The position numbers and the translations under genes were made by a program. Shown here piece by piece: positions 8,752 through 17,002 of a DNA stretch of 64,000 nt. The DNA comes from Streptomyces hygroscopicus subsp. hygroscopicus (GTDB taxonomy: Bacteria; Actinomycetota; Actinomycetes; Streptomycetales; Streptomycetaceae): the NCBI RefSeq assembly GCF_001553455.1, contig NZ_BBOX01000007.1:42094-106093 (forward strand), in the 5' to 3' direction. The notes below the pieces were generated by a model. That model was not told where the DNA came from. It made no database searches and was given only the letters and a program-made list of their open reading frames with translations. Each line of letters opens with the position of its first letter. Position 1 is the first letter of the stretch.

Positions 8752-9600
8752 TCAGGGGCCGTCGCCCGCCAGGCCGCGGGCCAGCCCGATCATCACCGGG
8801 GCCAGGCCCACCAGCAGGAACGCGGGGAGGAAGCAGCCTCCGAGCGGCGCGTTGACCAACACTCCGGTCCGGTCGGCCCGTTTCATCGCCTCCCGCCCCT
8901 GCTGGGCCCGGCATTCAGCCGCCAGCCGGGACACCTGCTCCACCGCCGGAGCGCCCGTTGTGCCAGCGCGCTCCAGAGCGCGTGCCAACCCGTGCGCTCC
9001 AGGCAGAGCCCCGATGCGCCCCCAGGCATGGGCCGGTTCGCCTCCCAGCCGCAGCTCCGCCGCGGTCTGGACGAGCCGCTCGCCAACCGGACCGCCGAGC
9101 GAACCGCCCACCGCCTCCGCCGCCCTCCGCGGGTCCGCTCCAGCCGCCAGGCAGGCGGTCAGCAGATCCGCGGCCAGCGGGATCTGGCGCTCGGCGAGAC
9201 CCTCCAGATGCCGGTCACGGCCGGACCGCCCGGCCGTCGCCCCGCGGTGCCGCTGCCACCGCCAGAGGCCCCAGGCCGAGACGAGCCCCAGCACCCACCC
9301 CGGCGGTCCTCCGACGAGGACGACGGCGGCCACCAGAGCGCCGCCCGCCGCGGCCCAGGCCGTCCGAGCGCCTCCTGCCGCGGCCCGGACCGGCGGAGCG
9401 CCCGCATCGGCGCCGACGTGCCACCGCCGCCACGGTCGGGCCCGCCTCGGCCACCCGCCTCCCACACCCGGAAGCAGCGTCACCAGCCGTCGTCCGGCCT
9501 TCCGCTCCCGCCGGGCCTCGGCCATCGCCATCGCCGCGCACAGGGCCGCCGCCAGGAAGGACAGCGCGATCCCCAGGCTGCGGACGGACTCAGCGTTCAT
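8752..9600 (-). CDS. TadC-like type II secretion F domain protein
   Basis: This 282-residue membrane protein resembles the GspF half found as TadC in actinobacterial tad loci. It has an N-terminal helix (LGIALSFLAAALCAAMAMA), a middle helix pair (AWAAAGGALVAAVVLVG), a soluble GspF segment with IPLAADLLTACLAAGADP, and a C-terminal helix APLGGCFLPAFLLVGLAPVM. Together with TadB it forms the inner-membrane platform on which TadA acts. It starts at ATG 9600 inside the 3' end of tadB (11-base overlap). Pro/Arg-rich linkers between the helices are longer than usual. Confidence 0.88.
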   Translation of the reverse strand: MNAESVRSLGIALSFLAAALCAAMAMAEARRERKAGRRLVTLLPGVGGGWPRRARPWRRWHVGADAGAPPVRAAAGGARTAWAAAGGALVAAVVLVGGPPGWVLGLVSAWGLWRWQRHRGATAGRSGRDRHLEGLAERQIPLAADLLTACLAAGADPRRAAEAVGGSLGGPVGERLVQTAAELRLGGEPAHAWGRIGALPGAHGLARALERAGTTGAPAVEQVSRLAAECRAQQGREAMKRADRTGVLVNAPLGGCFLPAFLLVGLAPVMIGLARGLAGDGP

Positions 9601-10516
9601 CGGCCACCGGCCGCCCCGGCTCGCGCGCCGCCCGCACCATCCGGCCGGTCCAGACCAGACCCGCCCACTCCAGCAGGCCGCCCACCAGCAGACATCCCAG
9701 CCCGGCAGGGGTGTGCAGCAGTTCGCGCAGTGGATCGGCACCCAGCAGACCGCCCAACGCCAGCCCGACGACGGGCAGCACGGCCAGCGCGACAGCGGTG
9801 GCCCTGGCCCCCGCGAGTTTGGCATCCAGGCTCTCCCGCTGGTCCCGCTCGGCGCGCAGCGCCGCCGCCACCCGGTCCAGACCCGCCGCCAGCCCGGCCC
9901 CCTCGTCGACCGCCACCTGCCAGCAGGCAGCGACCCCGGCCAGCCCCTCGGCGCCCGGCAGCCGGGCCGCCCTCCGCAACGCGTCCGGCACGTCCCCGCC
10001 GAAGCGCGCGGCGGCCGTCACCAGTCCCCAGCGCTCCCTCAGCTGCCCCGGGTCCACGGCCAGCAGCGCCTCACCGGGATGCCGCCCGGCCCGCAGCTCA
10101 CCCGCCACGGCGGCGCAGAGCTCGATCACCCCGGCGGCGCGCCGCACCCGGTCCCGCTCGCGCCGCCGGGCCCGCAGCCACCGGCCGACCGCCGGAGTGG
10201 CCAGCACCGCGCCGAGCAGCGGCAGAATCGACGAGCCCAGCAGCGCGATCACACATCCGACCGGCAGGCACAGCAGCTCGCGTCCCATCCGGCCGCCGTA
10301 CCTCACCCGCCAGCGCTCGCGCAGCCAGACGGCCGTCTCGGACAGCCTCCGCACCGGATCGGGCCCGGCGCGCTCGACGGGCCCGCCGCCCGCGAGCAGC
10401 AGCCTGGCCCGGCGCACCTGCCGGCCCCGCCCGGGAAACAGCCATACGGCCGCTCCCGCGCACAGCATCGCGGCGCACAGCGTCAGCGCCCCCGGGTCCG
10501 CTCCCCCGCCCGTCAT
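9590..10516 (-). CDS. TadB-like type II secretion F domain protein
   Basis: This 308-residue platform protein of the Flp/Tad secretion apparatus has an N-terminal membrane helix (LTLCAAMLCAGAAVWLF), a second pair around GCVIALLGSSILPLLGAVLA, the cytoplasmic GspF repeat (VIELCAAVAGELRAGRHPGEA) and two C-terminal helices (ALAVLPVVGLALGGLLG and GLGCLLVGGLLEWAGLV). The ATG at 10516 overlaps the tadA stop by four bases (ATGA), showing coupling. The longer frame to 10594 is antisense-free but lies within tadA, so it is not used. The M. tuberculosis counterpart sits in the Rv3657c-Rv3658c pair. Confidence 0.9.
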   Translation of the reverse strand: MTGGGADPGALTLCAAMLCAGAAVWLFPGRGRQVRRARLLLAGGGPVERAGPDPVRRLSETAVWLRERWRVRYGGRMGRELLCLPVGCVIALLGSSILPLLGAVLATPAVGRWLRARRRERDRVRRAAGVIELCAAVAGELRAGRHPGEALLAVDPGQLRERWGLVTAAARFGGDVPDALRRAARLPGAEGLAGVAACWQVAVDEGAGLAAGLDRVAAALRAERDQRESLDAKLAGARATAVALAVLPVVGLALGGLLGADPLRELLHTPAGLGCLLVGGLLEWAGLVWTGRMVRAAREPGRPVADER

Positions 10517-11679
10517 GCCGCGCCTCCGCCCCGTGCGCACAGCCGCTGGAGCCGCTGCCACCCCACCGCCCGTTCGAAGCCCTGCGGGCCCCATACGGCC
10601 GCGGGAACGGTCGTGACATAGCCCGCACGGTCCCGGTCCAGCACATGCAGCTCGGCGATCCTGCGCCGTCCGCCGCGGTCGCGCACCAGATGGACCACGA
10701 CCGACAGCGCCGCCGCCAGCTGGCTGTGCAGCGCGGCCCGGTCCAGACCTGCGGTCGAACCGAGCGCCTCCAGCCGCGCGGGCACATCCGCCGCCGTATT
10801 GGCGTGAACGGTGCCGCAGCCGCCCTCATGGCCGGTGTTCAAGGCCCCCAGGAGGTCCGTGACCTCGGCGCCCCTCACCTCCCCGACCACCAGCCGGTCG
10901 GGGCGCATCCGCAGTGCCTGCCGCACCAGGTCCCGGAGGGTGACCTGACCTGTGCCCTCCTGGTTGGCCGGGCGGGTCTCCAGCCGGACCACATGCGGAT
11001 GGTCGGGCCGCAGCTCGGCCGAGTCCTCGGCGAGGACGATCCGCTCCTCCGGGCCGACCAGCCCCAGGAGGGTGCTGAGCAAGGTCGTCTTGCCCGATCC
11101 GGTCCCGCCGCTGATCAGGTAGGACAGCCGGGCGTCCAGCATGGTCCGCAGCAGATGCGCGCCGCCCGGCGGAACGGTCCCGGCCGCCTCCAGCTCGGCG
11201 AGGGAGAACGCGCGGCGGCGCACCACCCGCAGCGACAGACACGTCGAGCCGACCGCGACCGGAGGGAGCACCGCATGCAACCGGGTCCCGTCCGGCAGCC
11301 GGGCGTCCACCCACGGCCGGGCGTCGTCCAGCCGCCGCCCGGCCACCGCGGCGAGCCGCTGCGCGAGCCTGCGCACGGCGGCCGCGTCCACGAAGGTGAC
11401 CGCCGTGCGCTCCAGCCCCGATCCCCGGTCCACCCACACCTCATCGGGGGCGGTGACCAGGACGTCCGTGACATCGGGGGCGGCCAGCAGCGGCTCCAGC
11501 GGGCCGGTGCCCACCAGCTCCGAGCGCAGCGCCTCGACCACCCAGAGCACCTCCGTGTCGCCGAGCAGCCGCCCCTCCTCGCGCAGGGCCGCCGCCACCC
11601 GAGCGGGCGTGGGCTCCGCGCCGCTTCCGGCCAGCCGCAGCCGGACCGCCTCCAGCAGCTCCGGCGATACGGCGCTCAT
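10513..11679 (-). CDS. TadA/CpaF-type secretion ATPase
   Basis: This 388-residue hexameric ATPase powers Flp pilus assembly. Walker A is [15 protein letters not shown] near residue 190, followed by the Asp box [12 protein letters not shown], the Walker B/His-box region [19 protein letters not shown], and [14 protein letters not shown] with the catalytic His residues. The N-terminal domain begins [10 protein letters not shown] and contains [20 protein letters not shown], typical of the actinobacterial TadA subgroup. The start at ATG 11679 overlaps the ssd stop (ATGA). The larger frame extending to 12444 lies inside ssd and has no independent support. M. tuberculosis Rv3659c occupies the same position. 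Confidence 0.94.
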   Translation of the reverse strand: MSAVSPELLEAVRLRLAGSGAEPTPARVAAALREEGRLLGDTEVLWVVEALRSELVGTGPLEPLLAAPDVTDVLVTAPDEVWVDRGSGLERTAVTFVDAAAVRRLAQRLAAVAGRRLDDARPWVDARLPDGTRLHAVLPPVAVGSTCLSLRVVRRRAFSLAELEAAGTVPPGGAHLLRTMLDARLSYLISGGTGSGKTTLLSTLLGLVGPEERIVLAEDSAELRPDHPHVVRLETRPANQEGTGQVTLRDLVRQALRMRPDRLVVGEVRGAEVTDLLGALNTGHEGGCGTVHANTAADVPARLEALGSTAGLDRAALHSQLAAALSVVVHLVRDRGGRRRIAELHVLDRDRAGYVTTVPAAVWGPQGFERAVGWQRLQRLCARGGGAA

Positions 11680-12785
11680 GCGGTGACACCCCCCTCGTCG
11701 GCGAGGGCACGCGCCCAGAACTCGGCGCAGAACCGCCCCAGCGGACCACGGGGGCTGCCGCCCGGGGGCTCGCCGACCTCGAACGCGTCCGACAGGCCGG
11801 GCTCCGGAGGCAGCTGACCGGCCAGCGGCAGCCCGAGCAGCCCCGCGATCTCCTCGTCGCCGAGCTCCGGTCCGCACGGGCCCCGTACCACCGCGCGCAG
11901 ATCCCGCAGCACCATGCCCACCGTGGATGCCACCCGGTGGGCGGCCGCGACCGCTCGCAGCTCCGCCGGGACCACCAGCAGCCCGAGGTCGATCTGGGCC
12001 AGGGCCTCGGCCGCCGCGTCGTCGACGCGGCGCGGCAGATCCACCACCACGACGCCGCCGCGCCGTCTGGCCGCGGCCAGCACCGCCCGCATGGCGGACG
12101 GCGGGATGACGACCGAATCGCCGCGGTCCCAGCTGAGCACCCGCAGCGAGTGCAGCTTGGGCAGCGACTCCTCGAGGGCGCTTCCGGCGACCCGGCCCCG
12201 CGACTCGGCGAACGCGGGCCATCTCAGCCCCTGCGCGCCTTCGCCGCCGAGCAGCACATCGAGCCCGCCGCCGAGCGGATCGCCGTCGATCAGCATCGTG
12301 CGCCGGCCCGAGCGGGCCGAGGTGACCGCCAGGGCGCAGGCGAGGGTGGAGGCGCCCGCGCCGCCACGGCCGCCGATCACGCCGATGGTCAGGGCCTGGC
12401 GGCCCACGCCCTCGGCGACATCGGCGATCCGGTCCACCAGCCACGTCTCGGCATCGGGCAGGAACGCCACATTGTCCGCGCCGAGCGCCACCGCCCGCCG
12501 CCAGATGCCGTGGTCGTCCAGATCACGCCCGATGAGCAGGACGCCTTCTCTGCGGGCCTGGTCGCACAGCCGGGCGGCCGCGTCGTCGCCGACCAGAATC
12601 AGCGGTGCGGCCTCCCAACTGCCCCTGCGGGTGAGAGCGCCGTGTGCCACTTCCGGTTCGGCTCCGGCCGCCGCGCACAACCGCAGCAGATCGTCGAGAA
12701 GTTCCTCGTCCTCGGTGACGATGAGCGGTCTGCCCCGCTGTCCCTCGGCCGCCGAAGGGCGTTCCGGTGTGATGGATGCAGTCAC
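11676..12785 (-). CDS. ssd: Septum-site determining protein Ssd (CpaE/MinD-like)
   Basis: This 369-residue protein has an N-terminal response-regulator-like segment (LIVTEDEELLDDLLRLCAAAG) and a C-terminal ParA/MinD-type ATPase domain with the deviant Walker A IGGRGGAGASTLACAL at about residues 137-150 and LIDGDPLGGGLDVLLGGE just after. It heads the tad operon, where CpaE-like ATPases position the pilus machine. The mycobacterial orthologue, Rv3660c, has been linked to septum regulation, hence the name. ATG 12785 is preceded by GGGAGGGGA. It is divergent from the HAD gene, with the 6C RNA between them, the same arrangement as in M. tuberculosis. Confidence 0.92.
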   Translation of the reverse strand: MTASITPERPSAAEGQRGRPLIVTEDEELLDDLLRLCAAAGAEPEVAHGALTRRGSWEAAPLILVGDDAAARLCDQARREGVLLIGRDLDDHGIWRRAVALGADNVAFLPDAETWLVDRIADVAEGVGRQALTIGVIGGRGGAGASTLACALAVTSARSGRRTMLIDGDPLGGGLDVLLGGEGAQGLRWPAFAESRGRVAGSALEESLPKLHSLRVLSWDRGDSVVIPPSAMRAVLAAARRRGGVVVVDLPRRVDDAAAEALAQIDLGLLVVPAELRAVAAAHRVASTVGMVLRDLRAVVRGPCGPELGDEEIAGLLGLPLAGQLPPEPGLSDAFEVGEPPGGSPRGPLGRFCAEFWARALADEGGVTA

Positions 12786-13048
12786 GATCCCCTCCCATAT
12801 CGGTTACGCGCTCTCACTCCCGCGAACGGCGAGTGCGAGCACCGCGGAGAATCACCGTGCTGCGATCCAGAAAATCTTGGGGATCTTGGTCCAAAACTGT
12901 GGACAACTCATCAGTTGTGAATATCCCAGTCACCTAAACCAGTGACTTCCGGAGAGCAGCCTGGCGATTACGCACGGTTACCGCTCAAGCTATGGAGAGG
13001 CGGGCCGCACGTGCCCGAGGGAGGGGCCCAAGATCTCGTGAGAACGCC

Positions 13049-13140
13049 AAAAAAGCGTCCGGACATGCGACGACCCCCGCCGGGGGGGAGAGCGGGGGTC
13101 GTCCCCACGGCCGACTCGGGGGGGGAGGAGTCGGGCCGGG
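13049..13140 (-). ncRNA. 6C RNA
   Basis: Read on the minus strand, this gap holds two consecutive hairpins whose loops are runs of C. The first is CCGACTC/GAGTCGG (13134-13128 with 13117-13111), with eight C in the loop. The second is a perfect 12-bp stem GACGACCCCCGC/GCGGGGGTCGTC (13103-13092 with 13080-13069), with seven C in the loop. A T6 run follows at 13054-13049. Two stem-loops with at least six loop cytosines are the defining feature of the actinobacterial 6C RNA. The locus also fits: the M. tuberculosis 6C/B11 RNA lies between ssd (Rv3660c) and the HAD gene (Rv3661) on the same relative strand. The exact 5' end is inferred. Confidence 0.88.
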
Positions 13141-13237
13141 TTAGCACGGTCGCGAACGATCCGTGACTTCCATGGTGTACCCGAGAGCCTTCTCAGGCAA
13201 ACCCACGCGCTTCAGCTTACGCCGAATGGTGGGCCCT

Positions 13238-14083
13238 ATGCTCAGCGTCGTGGAAAACCACTCCTTGCCTCGGACAGCCGCCTTCTTTGACCTGGACAAG
13301 ACGGTCATTGCGAAGTCAAGCGCTCTCACCTTCAGCAAGTCCTTCTACCAGGGTGGGCTGATCAACCGGCGGGCCGTACTGCGTACTGCCTATGCGCAGT
13401 TTGTCTTCCTCGCCGGCGGGGCCGATCACGAGCAGATGGAGCGGATGCGCGAGTACCTCTCCGCGCTCTGCCGAGGATGGAATGTCCGGCAGGTCAAGGA
13501 GATCGTCGCGGAGACCCTGCACGACCTCATCGACCCCATCATCTACGCCGAGGCCGCCTCGCTCATCGAGGAGCATCACACCGCCGGCCGCGATGTGGTG
13601 ATCGTCAGCACCTCGGGGGCGGAGGTGGTCGAGCCCATCGGCGAGCTTCTCGGCGCGGACCGCGTGGTGGCCACCCGCATGGTCGTCGAGGACGGGGTGT
13701 TCACCGGAGAGGTGGCGTACTACGCCTATGGCCCGACCAAGGCGGAGGCGATCGCCGAGCTGGCCGAGTCGGAGGGCTACGACTTGTCACGCTGTTACGC
13801 CTACAGCGATTCGGTGACCGATCTCCCGATGCTGGAGGCGGTCGGCCACCCCCACGCGGTCAACCCGGACCGCGCGCTGCGGCGCGAGGCGGCGGCCCGC
13901 GGCTGGCCGGTGCTCTCCTTCAACCGCCCGGTCCGGCTGAAGCAGCGCAGACCCTCGCTCTCCATGCCACCGCGTCCGGTGCTCGCCATGGCCACCGCCG
14001 TCGGCGCGGCCGCCGCCACCGCCGGCCTGGTGTGGTACACCAACCGGCGCCGCGCCCCTTATGCCCGTATTCAGGGGCAATGA
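13238..14083 (+). CDS. HAD-IB family phosphatase linked to differentiation
   Basis: This SerB-like HAD hydrolase has 281 residues from ATG 13238. The nucleophile motif is FFDLDKTV (Asp18, Asp20), motif II is the Ser/Thr of VIVSTSGAEVV, and motifs III/IV are TKAEA and CYAYSDSVTDLPMLEAVG. A C-terminal hydrophobic helix (VLAMATAVGAAAATAGLVWY) followed by basic residues suggests membrane anchoring. The substrate is unknown; Streptomyces relatives are annotated as morphological-differentiation proteins, and Rv3661 is the mycobacterial counterpart. Upstream in-frame ATG 13226 and downstream GTG 13250 are alternative starts; none has a strong ribosome-binding site. The gene is divergent from the 6C RNA and ssd. 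Confidence 0.9.
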   Translation: MLSVVENHSLPRTAAFFDLDKTVIAKSSALTFSKSFYQGGLINRRAVLRTAYAQFVFLAGGADHEQMERMREYLSALCRGWNVRQVKEIVAETLHDLIDPIIYAEAASLIEEHHTAGRDVVIVSTSGAEVVEPIGELLGADRVVATRMVVEDGVFTGEVAYYAYGPTKAEAIAELAESEGYDLSRCYAYSDSVTDLPMLEAVGHPHAVNPDRALRREAAARGWPVLSFNRPVRLKQRRPSLSMPPRPVLAMATAVGAAAATAGLVWYTNRRRAPYARIQGQ

Positions 14084-14329
14084 CAAAGATCTGCGGTGAG
14101 GGGTTCCGCTTGGCTCCTCGCAGGAGTACAAAGGAATCGACGGCCCGCGAGACCAGGGGTATCCGGGAGGAAACCCCCAGACGCCAAGGCCCACGGACCG
14201 AGCACGGATGCTGAGCACCCACGCGACGTCGACCCGTCGATTACGGGCCAGCCGCACCAGGTGACGGGCAAAGTTCCCGACCTGATGGGCGAATGAGAAT
14301 GCACGCATGGTAACCCGGCGGATGTGCCA

Positions 14330-14356
14330 GCGGCGGTACCCACGTGGTACCGCCGC
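14330..14356. terminator. Terminator hairpin between convergent genes
   Basis: A perfect 11-bp inverted repeat (GCGGCGGTACC / GGTACCGCCGC) with a CACGT loop lies between the 3' ends of the HAD gene and the Fic-like gene. It could serve both strands. No U-tract follows, as is common in Streptomyces. Confidence 0.65.
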
Positions 14357-14398
14357 AATTGCGTCCGGCGGCGGAGCGCGCCGCCACCCTTCCGTACG

Positions 14399-15226
14399 TC
14401 AGGCCGCCCCGCGCTGCAGGGCCTCGCAGACCGCCGTGGACTCCCGAACCCCCAGCTCAACCGCCCGCCCGCAGTGAGCGATCCACAGCGCCATCCCCTC
14501 CGGCGTGCCGGACGCGTAGCCCTCCAGCGCCGCCATGTACGGGGCGACACCCAGTTCCGCGTACCCCACCTCGGCCGGGCAGATGGACTTCGGGTCAAGG
14601 CCGCTGCCGACCAGCACGATGCGCTCGGCCGCTCGCGCCACCAGTCCGTTGCGGGAGACAAAGGGCCGCAGGGCGAGCAGTTCGCCATGCACCACCGCCG
14701 CCGTCACCAGCGCCGGGGCCTCGCTGCCCGCGAGCAGCAGCCGGGCCAGCCCATCGAGCCGGCCCGCCACCTCATCCGCGTCCGGCAACGGCAGAGCCGA
14801 CCCGATCAGCGGTTCGTCCACCGGCTCACCGGACTGCCGGGGCCGTCCGACCCTCTCGTCCTCCTCCGCCCCGCCCGCCGCGACCAGATGCAGCCGGGCC
14901 AGCACCCGAAGCGGCGACTGACGCCAGATGCTCAGCAACTGTCCCGACTCAGCGGTCAGCCGCAACGCCGCCCCCACCGTGCGCGGCTCGCCCTCGCCCC
15001 CGAAGTCGGTGCGGCGGCGAACCTCTTCCAGCGCCCAGTCCGCGCCGGCCAGCGCGGCGGAGCCACGCGCCCCGCGCAACGCCGCCTCGGAGGTGACCTC
15101 ATTGCTGCGGCGGCGCATCACCCGGTGCCCATAGACCCGGTCCACCGCAGTTCGTACGGCGTCCACGGACTCGGTCACACCGGGCAGCGCGGCCAGGGCG
15201 GCGAGCGGATCAGCTGACGTACTCAT
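14399..15226 (-). CDS. Degenerate Fic-domain protein
   Basis: In this 275-residue protein the region VVHGELLALRPFVSRNGLVARAAERI matches the Fic core helix layout (HxFxxxNGRxxR) but with changes. The pattern is RPFVSRNGLVARA, so the His and the second Arg of the active motif are not in the standard places. Active Fic proteins transfer AMP or other nucleotides to target hydroxyls; this one may be inactive or altered. The upstream helix DAVRTAVDRVYGHRVMRRRSNE resembles the N-terminal part of Fic/DOC proteins. Streptomyces relatives are often labelled oxidoreductase, for which I see no basis. The start is ATG 15226; a longer frame to 15295 lacks a ribosome-binding site. It is divergent from the CooC-like gene. 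Confidence 0.7.
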   Translation of the reverse strand: MSTSADPLAALAALPGVTESVDAVRTAVDRVYGHRVMRRRSNEVTSEAALRGARGSAALAGADWALEEVRRRTDFGGEGEPRTVGAALRLTAESGQLLSIWRQSPLRVLARLHLVAAGGAEEDERVGRPRQSGEPVDEPLIGSALPLPDADEVAGRLDGLARLLLAGSEAPALVTAAVVHGELLALRPFVSRNGLVARAAERIVLVGSGLDPKSICPAEVGYAELGVAPYMAALEGYASGTPEGMALWIAHCGRAVELGVRESTAVCEALQRGAA

Positions 15227-15327
15227 AGGTACGACACTACGCACACCACTCCGGGCGCCCCTCGTTGGAGTGGTGGTCCTCACGCAATCCCTCATCGTCC
15301 GGAATCACTCACCTACGCTAGGTGAAC

Positions 15328-16332
15328 ATGAAGATCGCTTTCGTAGGCAAGGGTGGAAGCGGCAAGACCACGCTGTCGTCGCTGTTCATCCGCCATCTCG
15401 CCGCCACCCACGCCCCCGTCGTCGCCGTCGACGCCGATATCAACCAGCATCTGGGCGTGGCGCTCGGCCTCGACGAGGCGGCGGCCGCCGCCCTGCCCGC
15501 CATGGGCGCCCATCTGCCGCTGATCAAGGACTACTTGCGCGGCACGAATCCCCGGATCGCCTCCTCCGAGACCATGATCAAGACCACCCCGCCCGGCGAG
15601 GGGTCGCGGCTGCTGCGGATCGGCGAGGACAACCCCGTCTTCCAGGCGTGCGCCCGGACCCTGTCGCTCGACGACGGCACGGTGCGGCTGATGGCGACCG
15701 GTCCCTTCACCGAATCCGATCTCGGTGTCGCCTGCTACCACTCCAAGGTCGGGGCGATCGAGCTGTGCCTGAACCATCTCGTCGACGGACGCGGAGAGTT
15801 CATCGTCGTCGACATGACGGCGGGCAGCGACTCCTTCGCCTCCGGCCTCTTCACCCGCTTCGACATGACGTTCCTGGTGGCCGAGCCCACACGCAAGGGC
15901 GTCTCCGTATACCGCCAGTACAAAGAGTACGCCCGGGACTTCGATGTGGCGCTCCGGGTGGTCGGCAACAAGGTGCAGGGCCCGGACGACCTGGACTTCC
16001 TCCGTGCGGAGGTGGGCGATGACCTGCTGGTCGCCTTCGGCCACTCCGACTGGGTCCGGGCGATGGAGAAGGGACGTGCGCCCCGGTTCGAGGAACTGGA
16101 GCAGGCGAACCGCGAGGCACTGCGGACGCTGCAGGACGCGGTGGACGCCTCGTACGAGCGGCGTGACTGGCAGCGGTACACCCGTCAGATGGTGCACTTC
16201 CATCTGAAGAACGCGCAGAGTTGGGGCAACGCGAAGACGGGCGCCGATCTGGCCGCCCAGGTCGATCCTGCCTTCGCGCTGGAGGAGTTCGCGCCGGAGA
16301 AGGGCTCGGCCGCTACTCCCGCTCCCGCTTAG
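15328..16332 (+). CDS. CooC/ParA-like P-loop ATPase
   Basis: In this 334-residue protein of the SIMIBI class, MKIAFVGKGGSGKTTLSSLF gives the P-loop with the signature Lys (GKGGSGKT, residues 7-14), and VVAVDADINQHLG gives switch I. EFIVVDMTAGSDSFASGLF supplies the Walker B Asp. The overall form resembles CooC, which inserts nickel into CO dehydrogenase, but no metalloenzyme gene is nearby, so the client is unknown. GTG 15322 is an alternative start two codons earlier. The last third is less conserved and ends in an Ala/Pro tail. The homologue at this place in other Streptomyces chromosomes is of unknown role. Confidence 0.85.
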   Translation: MKIAFVGKGGSGKTTLSSLFIRHLAATHAPVVAVDADINQHLGVALGLDEAAAAALPAMGAHLPLIKDYLRGTNPRIASSETMIKTTPPGEGSRLLRIGEDNPVFQACARTLSLDDGTVRLMATGPFTESDLGVACYHSKVGAIELCLNHLVDGRGEFIVVDMTAGSDSFASGLFTRFDMTFLVAEPTRKGVSVYRQYKEYARDFDVALRVVGNKVQGPDDLDFLRAEVGDDLLVAFGHSDWVRAMEKGRAPRFEELEQANREALRTLQDAVDASYERRDWQRYTRQMVHFHLKNAQSWGNAKTGADLAAQVDPAFALEEFAPEKGSAATPAPA

Positions 16333-17002
16333 CCGCATACGGGTGCTCGGACGTCCGCTCGCGCGCCGGCCCGCGGTCGGACGTCCACTCGCGCTTCCGC
16401 GTGTGGCGCCTCGGATACGCGCTTCCCTTCGGAGACACGGCTCCTTTCGGGCCTGCGCTTCCCCTCGAACGTGCGCTTCCCCTCGGACATGCGTCTCCGA
16501 CCGCGCGGAAAGGGGAGAACAGCTTCTGTTCGTCCTGGCCGGCGCCGCCCCAGGAGGAGGCGACGAACTGCGGCGGTCTCTCCCCCGGTTCGAGCGGCTC
16601 GGCCTTCGGCCGATGGGGCTGGGGCCGGTACCGGAGGTGGACCCGGCGTCGATGAGCCGCCCGTCTCCGAGCCTCGTCCGGATGGTCCAGCGCCTCCGGA
16701 CCCTTCCGCGGACCGCCCTCGTGGCGCGACCGGCGCGGCACTGTCCGGCCCACGGGTGTGGGTGGAACCACCCGAGTAGTCGCCCTCGCGCGACCGAGGG
16801 CAAGACATCAGGGATTGATAAGTCATTTAAATTACTATTCACCCTATAGGTGGAATACAATCCACTTCCTCCCAAAAAGCTTCCCGGCGACTTTACTCGG
16901 CATTACTATTCATTTACCAACGCTTGGGACTCGGTTCCGCAGTACGCCGTGACCCACGGCCGCGTCCTTGTCGGCGACCGCGAAGCCCCGGAGGAGACGG
17001 GA
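16333..17002. repeat. 18-bp tandem repeats, then an AT-rich promoter region
   Basis: Just after the ATPase stop, units of the type CGCTTCCCCTCGGACATG recur at 18-bp spacing from about 16415 to 16500 (translated on the minus strand as SEGKRT-like hexapeptides). From about 16800 to 16920 the base composition changes sharply to AT-rich, with ATTACTATTCA present twice (near 16832 and 16902). This is probably the promoter region of the carbonic anhydrase gene. I see no gene in the stretch. Confidence 0.6.

Noticed and set aside
12942..13166. 74-codon plus-strand frame upstream of the HAD gene
   Set aside because: It lies antisense to the 6C RNA hairpins, and its Gly/Pro/Arg content reflects the C-rich loops.
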